Origin: an uncultured Gammaproteobacteria bacterium
GTDB taxonomy: Bacteria > Pseudomonadota > Gammaproteobacteria > Pseudomonadales > UBA5518
Assembly: GCA_903921135.1 (NCBI GenBank)
Contig: CAIXOY010000342.1
Location: 1 to 11,836, forward strand
Direction of reading: 5' to 3'
DNA length: 11,836 bases
Both the position numbers and the translations under genes were made by a program. Shown one piece after another: positions 5,962 to 11,836 of this stretch (position 1 is the stretch's first letter; each line of letters opens with the position of its first letter). The notes under the pieces were generated by a model. That model made no database searches. It worked only from the letters and a program-made list of their open reading frames with translations, and had not been told where the DNA came from.

Positions 5962-6855
5962 GTGCAGCACACCGCCCTGACTCCGCGCCATGCCTTGCTC
6001 GCGCTCGCCGTGATGGCCGTGTGGGGCTCGAATTTCGTCGTGATCCGCATTGGTCTCGATCATCTGCCGCCGCTGCTGTTCGCGGCGCTGCGCTTCAGTG
6101 TGGCCTTCTTGCCGGTTGCGCTCTTCCTGCCTCGTCCGGCGGTGCCGTGGCGCAATCTCGCAGCGTATGGCGTGCTTATCGGGGCCGGTCAGTTCGGCAT
6201 GCTGTTTCTGGCGATTTCGGCACATATCTCGCCGGGCCTCGCCTCGCTGGTGGTGCAGACGCAGGCGTTTTTCACCATCGGGCTGGCGATGCGGTTCTCC
6301 GGTGAGCGGGTCCGGGGTTTTCAGTGGGTGGCGCTGTGTCTGGCCGCCGCCGGGATCGGGCTGATCGTCTGGCGTACCGATGGATCCGCCACGCCGCTCG
6401 GCATCGGTCTGGTGCTGCTTGCAGCGCTTGGCTGGGCGGGGGGCAATCTGGTCGCACGGCAGACGCCCGGCGTGAACATGCTCGCCTATGTGGTCTGGGC
6501 GAGCGGATTTTCCGTGCCGCCGCTGATCCTCCTCTCCCTCGTGTTCGAGGGATGGCCCGCTATCAGGACGGGTCTGGCGCACGCCGACGCCGCCACCTGG
6601 GCTGCGGTGGCCTGGCAGGCGGTTGGCAACACCATGTTCGGTTATGCGGTGTGGGGCTGGCTGCTCGCGCGTTATCCCACAGCCATCATCGCGCCGATGT
6701 CGCTCCTTGTACCCGTGTTCGGCATGGGCGCGTCGGCTTTTTTCCTGCACGAGAGTTTGCCCGCATGGAAGCTGGCGGCCGCTGCCCTCGTCATGGCGGG
6801 ATTGGCCCTGAACACCCTCTGGCCGAGGTTCAGTTCGCGCGGTAAGGCCGGATAA
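5962..6855 (+). CDS. eamA: EamA-family inner-membrane exporter (O-acetylserine/cysteine exporter-like)
   Basis: This is a drug/metabolite-transporter protein of about 297 residues with around ten hydrophobic segments in two EamA repeats (about 10-137 and 148-290). It resembles E. coli EamA (YdeD) from memory at several places: the first helix AVWGSNFVVIRIGLDHLPPL, GLASLVVQTQAFFTI, LGWAGGN, GYAVWGWLLARYP and APMSLLVPVFG. E. coli EamA exports O-acetylserine and cysteine; the same substrates here are an inference from similarity. I chose GTG 5962, with AGGG (5950-5953) 8 bases upstream. The ATG at 5887 lies before the tRNA terminator hairpin and would add 25 non-membrane residues. The 3' end overlaps the convergent SnoaL-like gene by 26 bases. 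Confidence 0.85.
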   Translation: MQHTALTPRHALLALAVMAVWGSNFVVIRIGLDHLPPLLFAALRFSVAFLPVALFLPRPAVPWRNLAAYGVLIGAGQFGMLFLAISAHISPGLASLVVQTQAFFTIGLAMRFSGERVRGFQWVALCLAAAGIGLIVWRTDGSATPLGIGLVLLAALGWAGGNLVARQTPGVNMLAYVVWASGFSVPPLILLSLVFEGWPAIRTGLAHADAATWAAVAWQAVGNTMFGYAVWGWLLARYPTAIIAPMSLLVPVFGMGASAFFLHESLPAWKLAAAALVMAGLALNTLWPRFSSRGKAG

Positions 6856-7291
6856 TCCCGAAGTCCCGGCCGTGGGCGGAGAGATCGCCCACCTGGTCGT
6901 TCCCCATGTGTCGCTCCACGAAACGCCATCGCCCATCAACCTTCTGCACGCGGTCCAGATAATCCCCGCCAATCACGGGCTGCAATGGCAGTGCGTCGGT
7001 CTGCTGGAAGACCATCACGTAGGAGCGCACCGTGGCGCGGTCTTCCCCTTCAGGCTCGATCATGACGTTTGCGAGGAGATGCCGGGTACGCGGCGAACCT
7101 TCGTAGGTGAGCACCCAGTCGCGGAAAGACGCTGCGACCTTTGCCGGATCTTTGGAGGCCATCAGCACGCCGCCGCTGTAGACGTCGGCATGCGCGAAGA
7201 GCCTCCCCACGGCGTCGAAGTCGCCACGGTCCAGCGTGAACGGATAGCTGAACAGCAGGTTCTGGATGGCGAAGTAGTCGTCGGCCTGCAT
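6830..7291 (-). CDS. SnoaL/NTF2-like domain protein
   Basis: This is a single-domain protein of 153 residues. The start of the fold is typical of SnoaL-like proteins: an N-terminal helix IQNLLFSYPFTLDRGDFDAVGRLF (about 9-32), then DVYSGG, the conserved TRHLLANVMIE (69-79), and strand pairs ATVRSYVMVFQQ and DYLDRVQKVDGRWRFVERHMG (110-130). These small cone-shaped domains hold a polar pocket and include ketosteroid-isomerase-like cyclases, dehydratases and ring-hydroxylating dioxygenase beta-like proteins. No specific activity can be assigned. The ATG at 7291 has AGGGAG with 8 bases of spacing; an in-frame ATG 59 codons upstream leads into low-complexity sequence and is rejected. The gene is divergent from the enoyl-CoA hydratase-like gene with 147 bases to that gene's preferred start, so co-regulation is possible. 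Confidence 0.85.
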   Translation of the reverse strand: MQADDYFAIQNLLFSYPFTLDRGDFDAVGRLFAHADVYSGGVLMASKDPAKVAASFRDWVLTYEGSPRTRHLLANVMIEPEGEDRATVRSYVMVFQQTDALPLQPVIGGDYLDRVQKVDGRWRFVERHMGNDQVGDLSAHGRDFGIIRPYRAN

Positions 7292-7438
7292 GGTGTTCGC
7301 TCCCTGTTGAAGGTGGATCGGATACAGGGTAACGCCCGCCCCGCGAAGCGATTCATCCGGACGGGCGAGGGCCGTTGCGTGGATGCCGCGGTGTTGCGCG
7401 CGTACACTCGCGGCTCCTCTCACATCGAGCTCATGTCC

Positions 7439-8224
7439 ATGACTGACGAGGTCCTGATCGCGCATCACGCCAGCGGCGTTGCTGTTGTCACCCTGAACCG
7501 TCCGCAGGCCATGAACGCTTTGTCAGCCTCGCTGCGCGAGGCACTTCACGATTCGATGACGGCGCTCCGCGACGACGATGCGGTACGCGTGATCGTCCTG
7601 ACGGGAGCGGGGGAGAAAGCCTTCACGGCGGGGCTCGATCTCAAGGAACTTGGTGCGGGTTCCCAAGGGCTCGCCGTGGCCACCGATACCGATCCCCGGT
7701 CCAACCCGGTGCGTGCTGTCGAGTCCTGCGGCAAGCCTGTGATCGGTGCCGTGAACGGCGTGGCGATCACCGGCGGCTTCGAACTCGCACTGGCCTGCGA
7801 CATCCTGATCGCCTCGGAGAATGCCCGATTTGCCGATACCCACGCGCTGGTCGGGATCATGCCCGGCTGGGGTCTCTCGCAGAAACTCCAGCGACTCGTC
7901 GGCCCGGCGCGAGCGCGTGAAATGAGTTTCAGCGGCCGCTTCATCGATGCGCGCACGGCGCTCGACTGGGGGCTGGTCAATCGGGTGGTGCCGCAGGCGC
8001 AGTTGTTGGCCGAGGCACTCGCGCTTGCCGAGTCCATCGCCTTTGTCGATCCCGTTTTCATCCGCGAATACGATCTGCTGATGCGCAACGGTGCTTCGCT
8101 GTCCCTGAGAGATGCCATCGAATACGAGCGTGTGTTCTCCAGCGCCTGGAACGCCACCGTCACCGGCGAAGACATCGAGCGACGCCGCGAGGCGGTGATG
8201 GCGCGCGGGCGTGCTCAGCGCTGA
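7439..8224 (+). CDS. Enoyl-CoA hydratase/isomerase family protein
   Basis: This is a crotonase-fold protein of 261 residues acting on CoA thioesters. Oxyanion-hole elements are visible: AFTAGLDLKEL (about 61-71) and GAVNGVAITGGFELALACD (103-121). The first catalytic Glu of hydratases (rat E144) is present as E115 in GGFELAL. At the place of the second (rat E164, motif FGQPE) the sequence is FADTH, giving H135. A FADTH-then-MPGWGLSQ layout is something I recall from an uncharacterised crotonase subgroup. A standard hydratase reaction is therefore not certain; isomerase, hydrolase or decarboxylase activity is possible. Paired ATGs occur at 7433 and 7439. I chose the second because GAG (7427-7429) is too close to the first. 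The gene is convergent with the acyl-CoA dehydrogenase gene. Confidence 0.9.
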   Translation: MTDEVLIAHHASGVAVVTLNRPQAMNALSASLREALHDSMTALRDDDAVRVIVLTGAGEKAFTAGLDLKELGAGSQGLAVATDTDPRSNPVRAVESCGKPVIGAVNGVAITGGFELALACDILIASENARFADTHALVGIMPGWGLSQKLQRLVGPARAREMSFSGRFIDARTALDWGLVNRVVPQAQLLAEALALAESIAFVDPVFIREYDLLMRNGASLSLRDAIEYERVFSSAWNATVTGEDIERRREAVMARGRAQR

Positions 8225-8291
8225 CCTATGCCACGCCTTGTCGCCATCGGTGAGTCCCGCCGGCAGATGAATATGGAACTGGCAAGCGCGC

Positions 8292-9467
8292 TCAGAAGTT
8301 CCGGGTGTTGAAGGACTCGTAATCTTTGCCGAGGCAGTCGCGGCTGATGATCATCTTCATCACCTCCGAACTGCCCGCGTAGATCGGCGCTATGCGCGCG
8401 TCGGTAAACTGCCGCGAGATCGGATACTCGTCCATGTAGCCCGCGCCGCCGTGCAGTTGCACGCCGAGATCCGCCGCCTTCACCTGCAATTCACTGCTCA
8501 CGAGCTTGGCTTTGGCAGCATCCACCGCCGTCAGTTTGCCCACGTTGAACGCCCGCACGCACTGGTCGATGAAGCACTGCGCGAGGTCCAGTTCGGTGCG
8601 CAGTTCCGCCAACTTGAACTGCGTGTTCTGGAAGTCGGACAGGCGCTTGCCGAAGGCTTTGCGCTCTTTCACCCACGCCGCCGTGAGGTCAAAAGAGAGT
8701 TGTGCCGCGGCGAGGTAGCTGCAGCCACCGAGCAGGCGCTCCTCCGCCAGGCCTTCCATCAGGTAGTAGAAGCCCTTGCCGGCTTCCCCGAGCACGTTCT
8801 GTTTGGGCACTTTCACGTCGGCAAAAAACAGCTCTGCCGTGTCCTGCGCCTTCATTCCCATCTTCACGAGGTTGCGCCCGCGCGTGAAACCTTCCATGCC
8901 GCGCTCGACCAGGAAGAGCGTCATGTGATGCGGGTTGTTCGCGGGATCGGTCTTGGCGGCCACTACCACCAGGTCCGCGTTGATGCCATTCGAGATATAA
9001 GTTTTGGAACCGTTCAGCAGCCAGTGGTCACCGTGGTCCACAGCCTGCGTGCGCATCCCCGCGAGATCGGAGCCGGCATCAGGCTCCGTCATCGCCACGG
9101 CGAGGATGGTGTCGCCGGCCACGCAGCCGGGCATGAAGCGTTCCTGCTGCTCAGCGCTGCCGAAGCGCGTGATGTAGGGGCCGACCAGGCGGCTGTGCAA
9201 GGAGTTGAACCAGTCACCGCAACGCGCGTACTGCGTTTCCTCGGTGATGATCTGCTCGAAGCGGAAGTCGGCGTCTCCGCTGCCGCCAAATCTCTCTTCG
9301 GGCCAGACCATCAGGAAGCCCCGCTCGCCGGCCTTGCGGAATGCCGAGCGATCGACGATTCCCTGTGCGCGCCACGACTCCATGTGCGGCACGATCTCCG
9401 CGCTCAGGAACTTGCGGTAGGCCTGGCGGAACATCTGCTGTTCCTCGGTGAATTCGCGGGGCAACAT
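8292..9467 (-). CDS. Acyl-CoA dehydrogenase
   Basis: This is a flavoprotein of 391 residues that oxidises acyl-CoA to 2-enoyl-CoA and passes electrons to ETF. The N-terminal helical domain begins MLPREFTEEQQMF. The middle domain has MTEPDAGSD (126-134) and the FAD-contacting YISNG (157-161). The C-terminal domain has VKERKAFGKRLSDFQ (266-280), the FAD motif QLHGGAGYMDEYPISRQFTDAR (337-358) and IYAGSSEVMK (362-371). The usual catalytic Glu of the YEGT motif is Ala here (A364), while E243 in GLAEERLL aligns with the base used by isovaleryl-CoA and long-chain acyl-CoA dehydrogenases, which suggests branched or bulky substrates. The ATG at 9467 has GAGG 9 bases upstream; ATG 9476 touches that GAGG and is less likely. 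A candidate promoter lies just upstream. Confidence 0.95.
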   Translation of the reverse strand: MLPREFTEEQQMFRQAYRKFLSAEIVPHMESWRAQGIVDRSAFRKAGERGFLMVWPEERFGGSGDADFRFEQIITEETQYARCGDWFNSLHSRLVGPYITRFGSAEQQERFMPGCVAGDTILAVAMTEPDAGSDLAGMRTQAVDHGDHWLLNGSKTYISNGINADLVVVAAKTDPANNPHHMTLFLVERGMEGFTRGRNLVKMGMKAQDTAELFFADVKVPKQNVLGEAGKGFYYLMEGLAEERLLGGCSYLAAAQLSFDLTAAWVKERKAFGKRLSDFQNTQFKLAELRTELDLAQCFIDQCVRAFNVGKLTAVDAAKAKLVSSELQVKAADLGVQLHGGAGYMDEYPISRQFTDARIAPIYAGSSEVMKMIISRDCLGKDYESFNTRNF

Positions 9468-9487
9468 GCGTAGCATCCTCGGTGTGT

Positions 9488-9521
9488 GGCGCGCGGCGCG
9501 GATTATGGAGCGCCGCGCGCC
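9488..9521. repeat. 12-bp perfect inverted repeat in a divergent promoter region (possible operator)
   Basis: GGCGCGCGGCGC (9488-9499) and GCGCCGCGCGCC (9510-9521) are exact reverse complements separated by the 10-base spacer GGATTATGGA. The repeat sits in the 85-base gap between the divergent acyl-CoA dehydrogenase and SDR genes and covers the candidate -10 of the former. Its symmetry and place suit a dimeric repressor site, but a transcript hairpin is an alternative. No regulator gene is adjacent. Confidence 0.6.
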
Positions 9522-9530
9522 GAATCCCAA
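9502..9530 (-). promoter_or_regulatory. Candidate promoter of the acyl-CoA dehydrogenase gene
   Basis: On the minus strand TTGGGA (9530-9525, four of six to -35) is followed after 17 bases by CATAAT (9507-9502, five of six to -10). Transcription would start near 9495, giving a leader of about 28 bases with GAGG before ATG 9467. The -10 is the spacer of the inverted repeat at 9488-9521. Confidence 0.5.
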
Positions 9531-9552
9531 CGTCTACACCGGAACGATGCGC

Positions 9553-10296
9553 ATGGATCCCCTTTTCGACTTCAGCGGCAAGGTCGTACTGGTCACTGGC
9601 GGTACCCGTGGACTCGGCTACCGCATGGCGCGCGCTTTCGCAGAGCGGGGCGCCAGCCTCGTGGTTGCGAGTCGTCGGCAGGAGGCCTGTGACGTGGTGG
9701 CCGGGGAGTTCCGCGCACTCGGGTGCGATGCGATCGGTGTGGCCTGCCATGTGGGGCGTTGGGACGATATCCCGCGGCTGGTCGAGGCCGCCTACGCGCG
9801 CTTCGGGCGCGTGGATGTGCTGGTGAACAACGCGGGCATGTCGCCGCTCACCGATACGCCCGAAGATGTCAGTGAGGAACTCTTCGACAAGATCATCGGC
9901 GTGAATTTCAAGGGGCCGTTCCGGCTCTGCGCCCTCGTGGGGCGGCGGATGGCGCAGGGGGGGGGCGGCTGCATCATCAATGTGAGCAGTTCGGCCTCCC
10001 TGCGCCCGCTCGCGAACGCCATTCCCTACTCGGGCGCGAAGGCGGCGCTGAACACGCTGGCCGCCGGCTTCGGAGCAGAGTTCGGTGGCAAGGTCCGCAT
10101 CAACACACTCTCAGCGGGGCCTTTCCTCACCGACATTTCCGAGCATTGGCCAGAGGAGTACCGCACGCGCGCGGCCTCTGTCGTCGGCCGGCCGGGGAAC
10201 CCGGAGGAGATCGTGACAGCCGCGCTCTTCCTCGCCAGCCCGGCGTCGACGTTTGTGGCGTCGGCGCTGCTGCGCGTCGACGGTGGCTTGCAGTAA
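9553..10296 (+). CDS. Short-chain dehydrogenase/reductase (SDR family)
   Basis: This is a classical SDR of 247 residues, an NAD(P)-dependent oxidoreductase of alcohols or ketones. Visible are the cofactor motif TGGTRGLG (15-22), ASRR at the end of the second strand (39-42, with R41 favouring NADP over NAD), NNAG (92-95), N118 in GVNFKG, S146 in INVSSSASL, and the catalytic pair Y159 and K163 in YSGAK. LRVDGG near the end matches the family C-terminus. ATGs occur at 9547 and 9553; GGAA (9541-9544) is 8 bases before the second and only 2 before the first, so I chose 9553. An ATG further upstream would run through the divergent promoter. The gene contains a run of nine G at 9957-9965. The substrate is unknown; context suggests a hydroxyacyl-CoA or terpenoid alcohol. 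Confidence 0.93.
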   Translation: MDPLFDFSGKVVLVTGGTRGLGYRMARAFAERGASLVVASRRQEACDVVAGEFRALGCDAIGVACHVGRWDDIPRLVEAAYARFGRVDVLVNNAGMSPLTDTPEDVSEELFDKIIGVNFKGPFRLCALVGRRMAQGGGGCIINVSSSASLRPLANAIPYSGAKAALNTLAAGFGAEFGGKVRINTLSAGPFLTDISEHWPEEYRTRAASVVGRPGNPEEIVTAALFLASPASTFVASALLRVDGGLQ

Positions 10297-10321
10297 GCGA
10301 GCGTCTCAGCGGAGCGCTCGC
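10297..10321. other. Hairpin at the convergent SDR/esterase gene ends
   Basis: GCGAGCG (10297-10303) pairs with CGCTCGC (10315-10321), and CTC/GAG can pair inside with one bulged T. It starts immediately after the SDR stop and overlaps the last codons of the convergent esterase gene. Without a T-run on either strand it is at best a weak terminator or an mRNA 3'-end stabiliser for both transcripts. Confidence 0.5.
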
Positions 10322-11256
10322 GCCAGAACCGTCATCACTTCAGTGCTTGCGCGGACAGAAACCGGCGCGGTGTGGATCACCGAAGAGCCGTGGAATGTGC
10401 CGGGGAAAGAGTGCAGTTCCACCGATACATCTGCCTGCAGCAAGCGGATGCCGTACAGAAGCCCCTCGTCGCGCAGCGGATCGAACTCCATGGTCGAGAT
10501 GTAAGCGGGAGGCAGTCCGCGCAGGTCGCTGGCCCGCGCCGGTGCGGCGTACGGAGAGACATCGCCGCCGTAAGCGCTGCCGAGGTAATGCTTCCAGCCC
10601 CATTCCGCATTCGGACGGTTCCAGAACGGCGTGTCGGTGAAAGCGAGCATCGAGGGTGTGTCGAGACGGTCGTCAAGCACCGGAATCTCGAGCAACTGGA
10701 AGCAGGGCAGCCGTGTGCCGTGATCGCGCGCGTAGAGCGCGGTTGCCGCAGCGAGTGCGCCTCCTGCGCTCTGGCCGGCGATCACGATGCGAGCCGCGTC
10801 GATGCCCAGATCCGATGCCTGCTCCGCGACCCAGCACAGCGCCGCGTGGCAGTCATGGAGTGCGGCGGGGAAGGGGTGTTCGGGCGCGAGGCGGTAGTCC
10901 ACCGACACCACCACCGCTCCCAGTTCGCCCGCGACGGCTTGGCACCATGGGTCCATCATCGGGATATCGCCCAGCATGAAACCGCCGCCGTGGATCTCGA
11001 GCACGCAGCCGCGCGGTGCGTCTGCCGCCGCACGCGGGCGGTAGATCCGGACAGGAACATCGGGGTCTCCCGCACGTCCTGGAATGCGCCGGTCTTCTTT
11101 CAGGACATCCGCGCGATCCGGCAGACCTGCGCCCGGCGCCATGCCACCTGCGCGCATCTGCGTGATCACCGAGGGATCGCCGAAGTCCATCACCGCAGGC
11201 AGGCTCTCCGCCATGGGAAGCAGATCCGGATCGAGGGCGCGGGGCGTCGGGCTCAT
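10306..11256 (-). CDS. Alpha/beta hydrolase, hormone-sensitive lipase (family IV) esterase
   Basis: This is a cytoplasmic-type esterase of 316 residues with no signal peptide visible. It has the HSL-family oxyanion motif HGGGF (89-93), the strand end VVVSVDYRLAPEHPFPAAL (115-133), the nucleophile motif GQSAGG with S163, the acid D259 in EFDPLRDEG and H289 in SFPGTFHG. The S-D-H spacing matches family IV esterases such as EST2. Such enzymes hydrolyse short- to medium-chain acyl esters, including ester-linked terpenoids and drugs; the natural substrate is not evident. The ATG at 11256 has AGGA 11 bases upstream, a weak site. The gene is convergent with the SDR (9 bases between stops) and divergent from the racemase-like gene across 227 bases. 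Confidence 0.93.
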   Translation of the reverse strand: MSPTPRALDPDLLPMAESLPAVMDFGDPSVITQMRAGGMAPGAGLPDRADVLKEDRRIPGRAGDPDVPVRIYRPRAAADAPRGCVLEIHGGGFMLGDIPMMDPWCQAVAGELGAVVVSVDYRLAPEHPFPAALHDCHAALCWVAEQASDLGIDAARIVIAGQSAGGALAAATALYARDHGTRLPCFQLLEIPVLDDRLDTPSMLAFTDTPFWNRPNAEWGWKHYLGSAYGGDVSPYAAPARASDLRGLPPAYISTMEFDPLRDEGLLYGIRLLQADVSVELHSFPGTFHGSSVIHTAPVSVRASTEVMTVLARALR

Positions 11257-11410
11257 GGTGGCGTTTTTCCTGTGAAAGAGGATCAGTGTGCGTGGGGCGC
11301 GTGGCGTTTAACCAGATCTCTACCCAGCTGCAGCAGGGGGCGCTAGAGGCTGACATCCCTGATCGGAACTTACTGCACATAGCGTGATGCGCGAAAGCCT
11401 TGCCGTGCTC

Positions 11411-11452
11411 TGCGCGATTGTGCGGGGACCTTCAGTTCATGCACGATTGCGC
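11411..11452. repeat. Pair of 13-bp imperfect direct repeats upstream of the racemase-like gene
   Basis: TGCGCGATTGTGC (11411-11423) and TGCACGATTGCGC (11440-11452) match at 11 of 13 positions and lie 29 bases apart, close to three helical turns. The outer tetramers GCGC and GTGC of the first copy also match the second copy read in reverse complement. They lie 32-73 bases before the start codon and could be a regulator site. Evidence is positional only. Confidence 0.35.
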
Positions 11453-11483
11453 CCGCCACAACGGACCGGTTCGGAGGATGCAC

Positions 11484-11836
11484 ATGGGGCCACTGCAGGG
11501 CTTGAGAGTGATCGAGATCGAAGGCCTGGGGCCGGCGCCCTTCTGCGGCATGATGCTGGCCGACATGGGGGCGGAGGTGATCTCGATCGGGAGGGCTTCC
11601 TCGGACGCACCGAGGGTCGACCGGATCAGTGAGCGAGGAAAGCGCAGCGTCGCACTGAACCTCAAACATCCGGAGGGTGTCGAGGCGCTGCTCGCGATGG
11701 TCGCCCGCGCCGATGTGCTGATCGAGGGCTTCCGTCCCGGCGTCGCTGAGCGTCTGGGCTTCGGGCCGGAAACCTGCCATGCACACAACCCGCGCCTCGT
11801 TTACGGGCGCATGACCGGTTGGGGGCAGACGGGCCC
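11484..11836 (+). CDS. CaiB/BaiF family CoA transferase / alpha-methylacyl-CoA racemase, 5' part (cut by window end)
   Basis: 117 complete codons are visible before the window ends. The start MGPLQGLRVIEIEGLGPAPFCGMMLADMGAEV is the typical N-terminus of type III CoA transferases, and the GLGPAPF segment is characteristic of the alpha-methylacyl-CoA racemase branch. It continues with RGKRSVALNLKHPEG, VLIEGFRPGVAERLG and MTGWGQTG. Racemases of this branch invert the methyl-bearing alpha carbon of branched acyl-CoAs so that beta-oxidation can proceed; the residues that tell racemase from transferase lie beyond the window. GGAGG (11473-11477) is 6 bases before ATG 11484 and touches the in-frame ATG at 11478, so 11484 is preferred. 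The context of acyl-CoA dehydrogenase and crotonase-family genes fits branched acyl-CoA breakdown. Confidence 0.9.
   Translation, partial: MGPLQGLRVIEIEGLGPAPFCGMMLADMGAEVISIGRASSDAPRVDRISERGKRSVALNLKHPEGVEALLAMVARADVLIEGFRPGVAERLGFGPETCHAHNPRLVYGRMTGWGQTG

Noticed and set aside
6872..7432. Upstream extension of the enoyl-CoA hydratase-like frame by about 187 codons
   Set aside because: It lies antisense to the SnoaL-like gene and lacks any crotonase similarity; the family's normal N-terminus begins at the paired ATGs near 7433-7439.
8228..8311. 27-codon ORF between the crotonase-family and acyl-CoA dehydrogenase genes
   Set aside because: It has no convincing ribosome site or recognisable similarity and overlaps the end of the dehydrogenase gene. 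The gap holds nothing else I can support.

Overview
The window is a stretch of high-GC chromosome, most likely from a gammaproteobacterium. The evidence is the gene order thrS-infC-rpmI-rplT-pheS-pheT-ihfA-merR-like gene-tRNA-Pro, a familiar gammaproteobacterial (e.g. pseudomonad-like) arrangement, together with protein sequences close to the E. coli and Pseudomonas types. The acyl-CoA genes that follow are typical of lipid- or terpenoid-using environmental bacteria. I cannot name a genus from sequence alone.

The first half (1-5871) is a conserved housekeeping block on the + strand. It holds the 3' end of threonyl-tRNA synthetase, initiation factor IF3 with a start that cannot be ATG or GTG, ribosomal proteins L35 and L20, both subunits of phenylalanyl-tRNA synthetase, IHF alpha, a small MerR-family regulator that overlaps ihfA, and tRNA-Pro(GGG). 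A strong intrinsic terminator lies between rplT and pheS, where enterobacteria have the pheM attenuator, but I see no Phe-rich leader peptide in front of it. A second intrinsic terminator follows the tRNA. An AT-rich patch with a perfect 14-bp palindrome separates pheS from pheT.

The second half (5962-11836) is an accessory-type region of seven genes that alternate strictly in direction: an EamA-type exporter (+), a SnoaL/NTF2-like protein (-), an enoyl-CoA hydratase/isomerase-family protein (+), an acyl-CoA dehydrogenase (-), a short-chain dehydrogenase (+), a hormone-sensitive-lipase-type esterase (-) and the start of an alpha-methylacyl-CoA racemase / CoA-transferase family gene (+). None shares an operon with its neighbour. 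Convergent pairs nearly touch or overlap, and divergent pairs share 85-227 bp control regions. The product set suggests breakdown of a branched, cyclic or ester-containing carbon source through CoA thioesters: de-esterification, alpha-carbon epimerisation or CoA transfer, dehydrogenation, hydration or isomerisation, and alcohol oxidation. The substrate cannot be read from the window.

I found no mobile element, CRISPR array or clear new multi-gene system. The observations most worth a second look are the non-AUG infC start, the 12-bp inverted repeat lying over a good candidate promoter between the acyl-CoA dehydrogenase and SDR genes, the leaderless terminator before pheST, the strict strand alternation, and the missing second catalytic glutamate in the enoyl-CoA hydratase-like protein.
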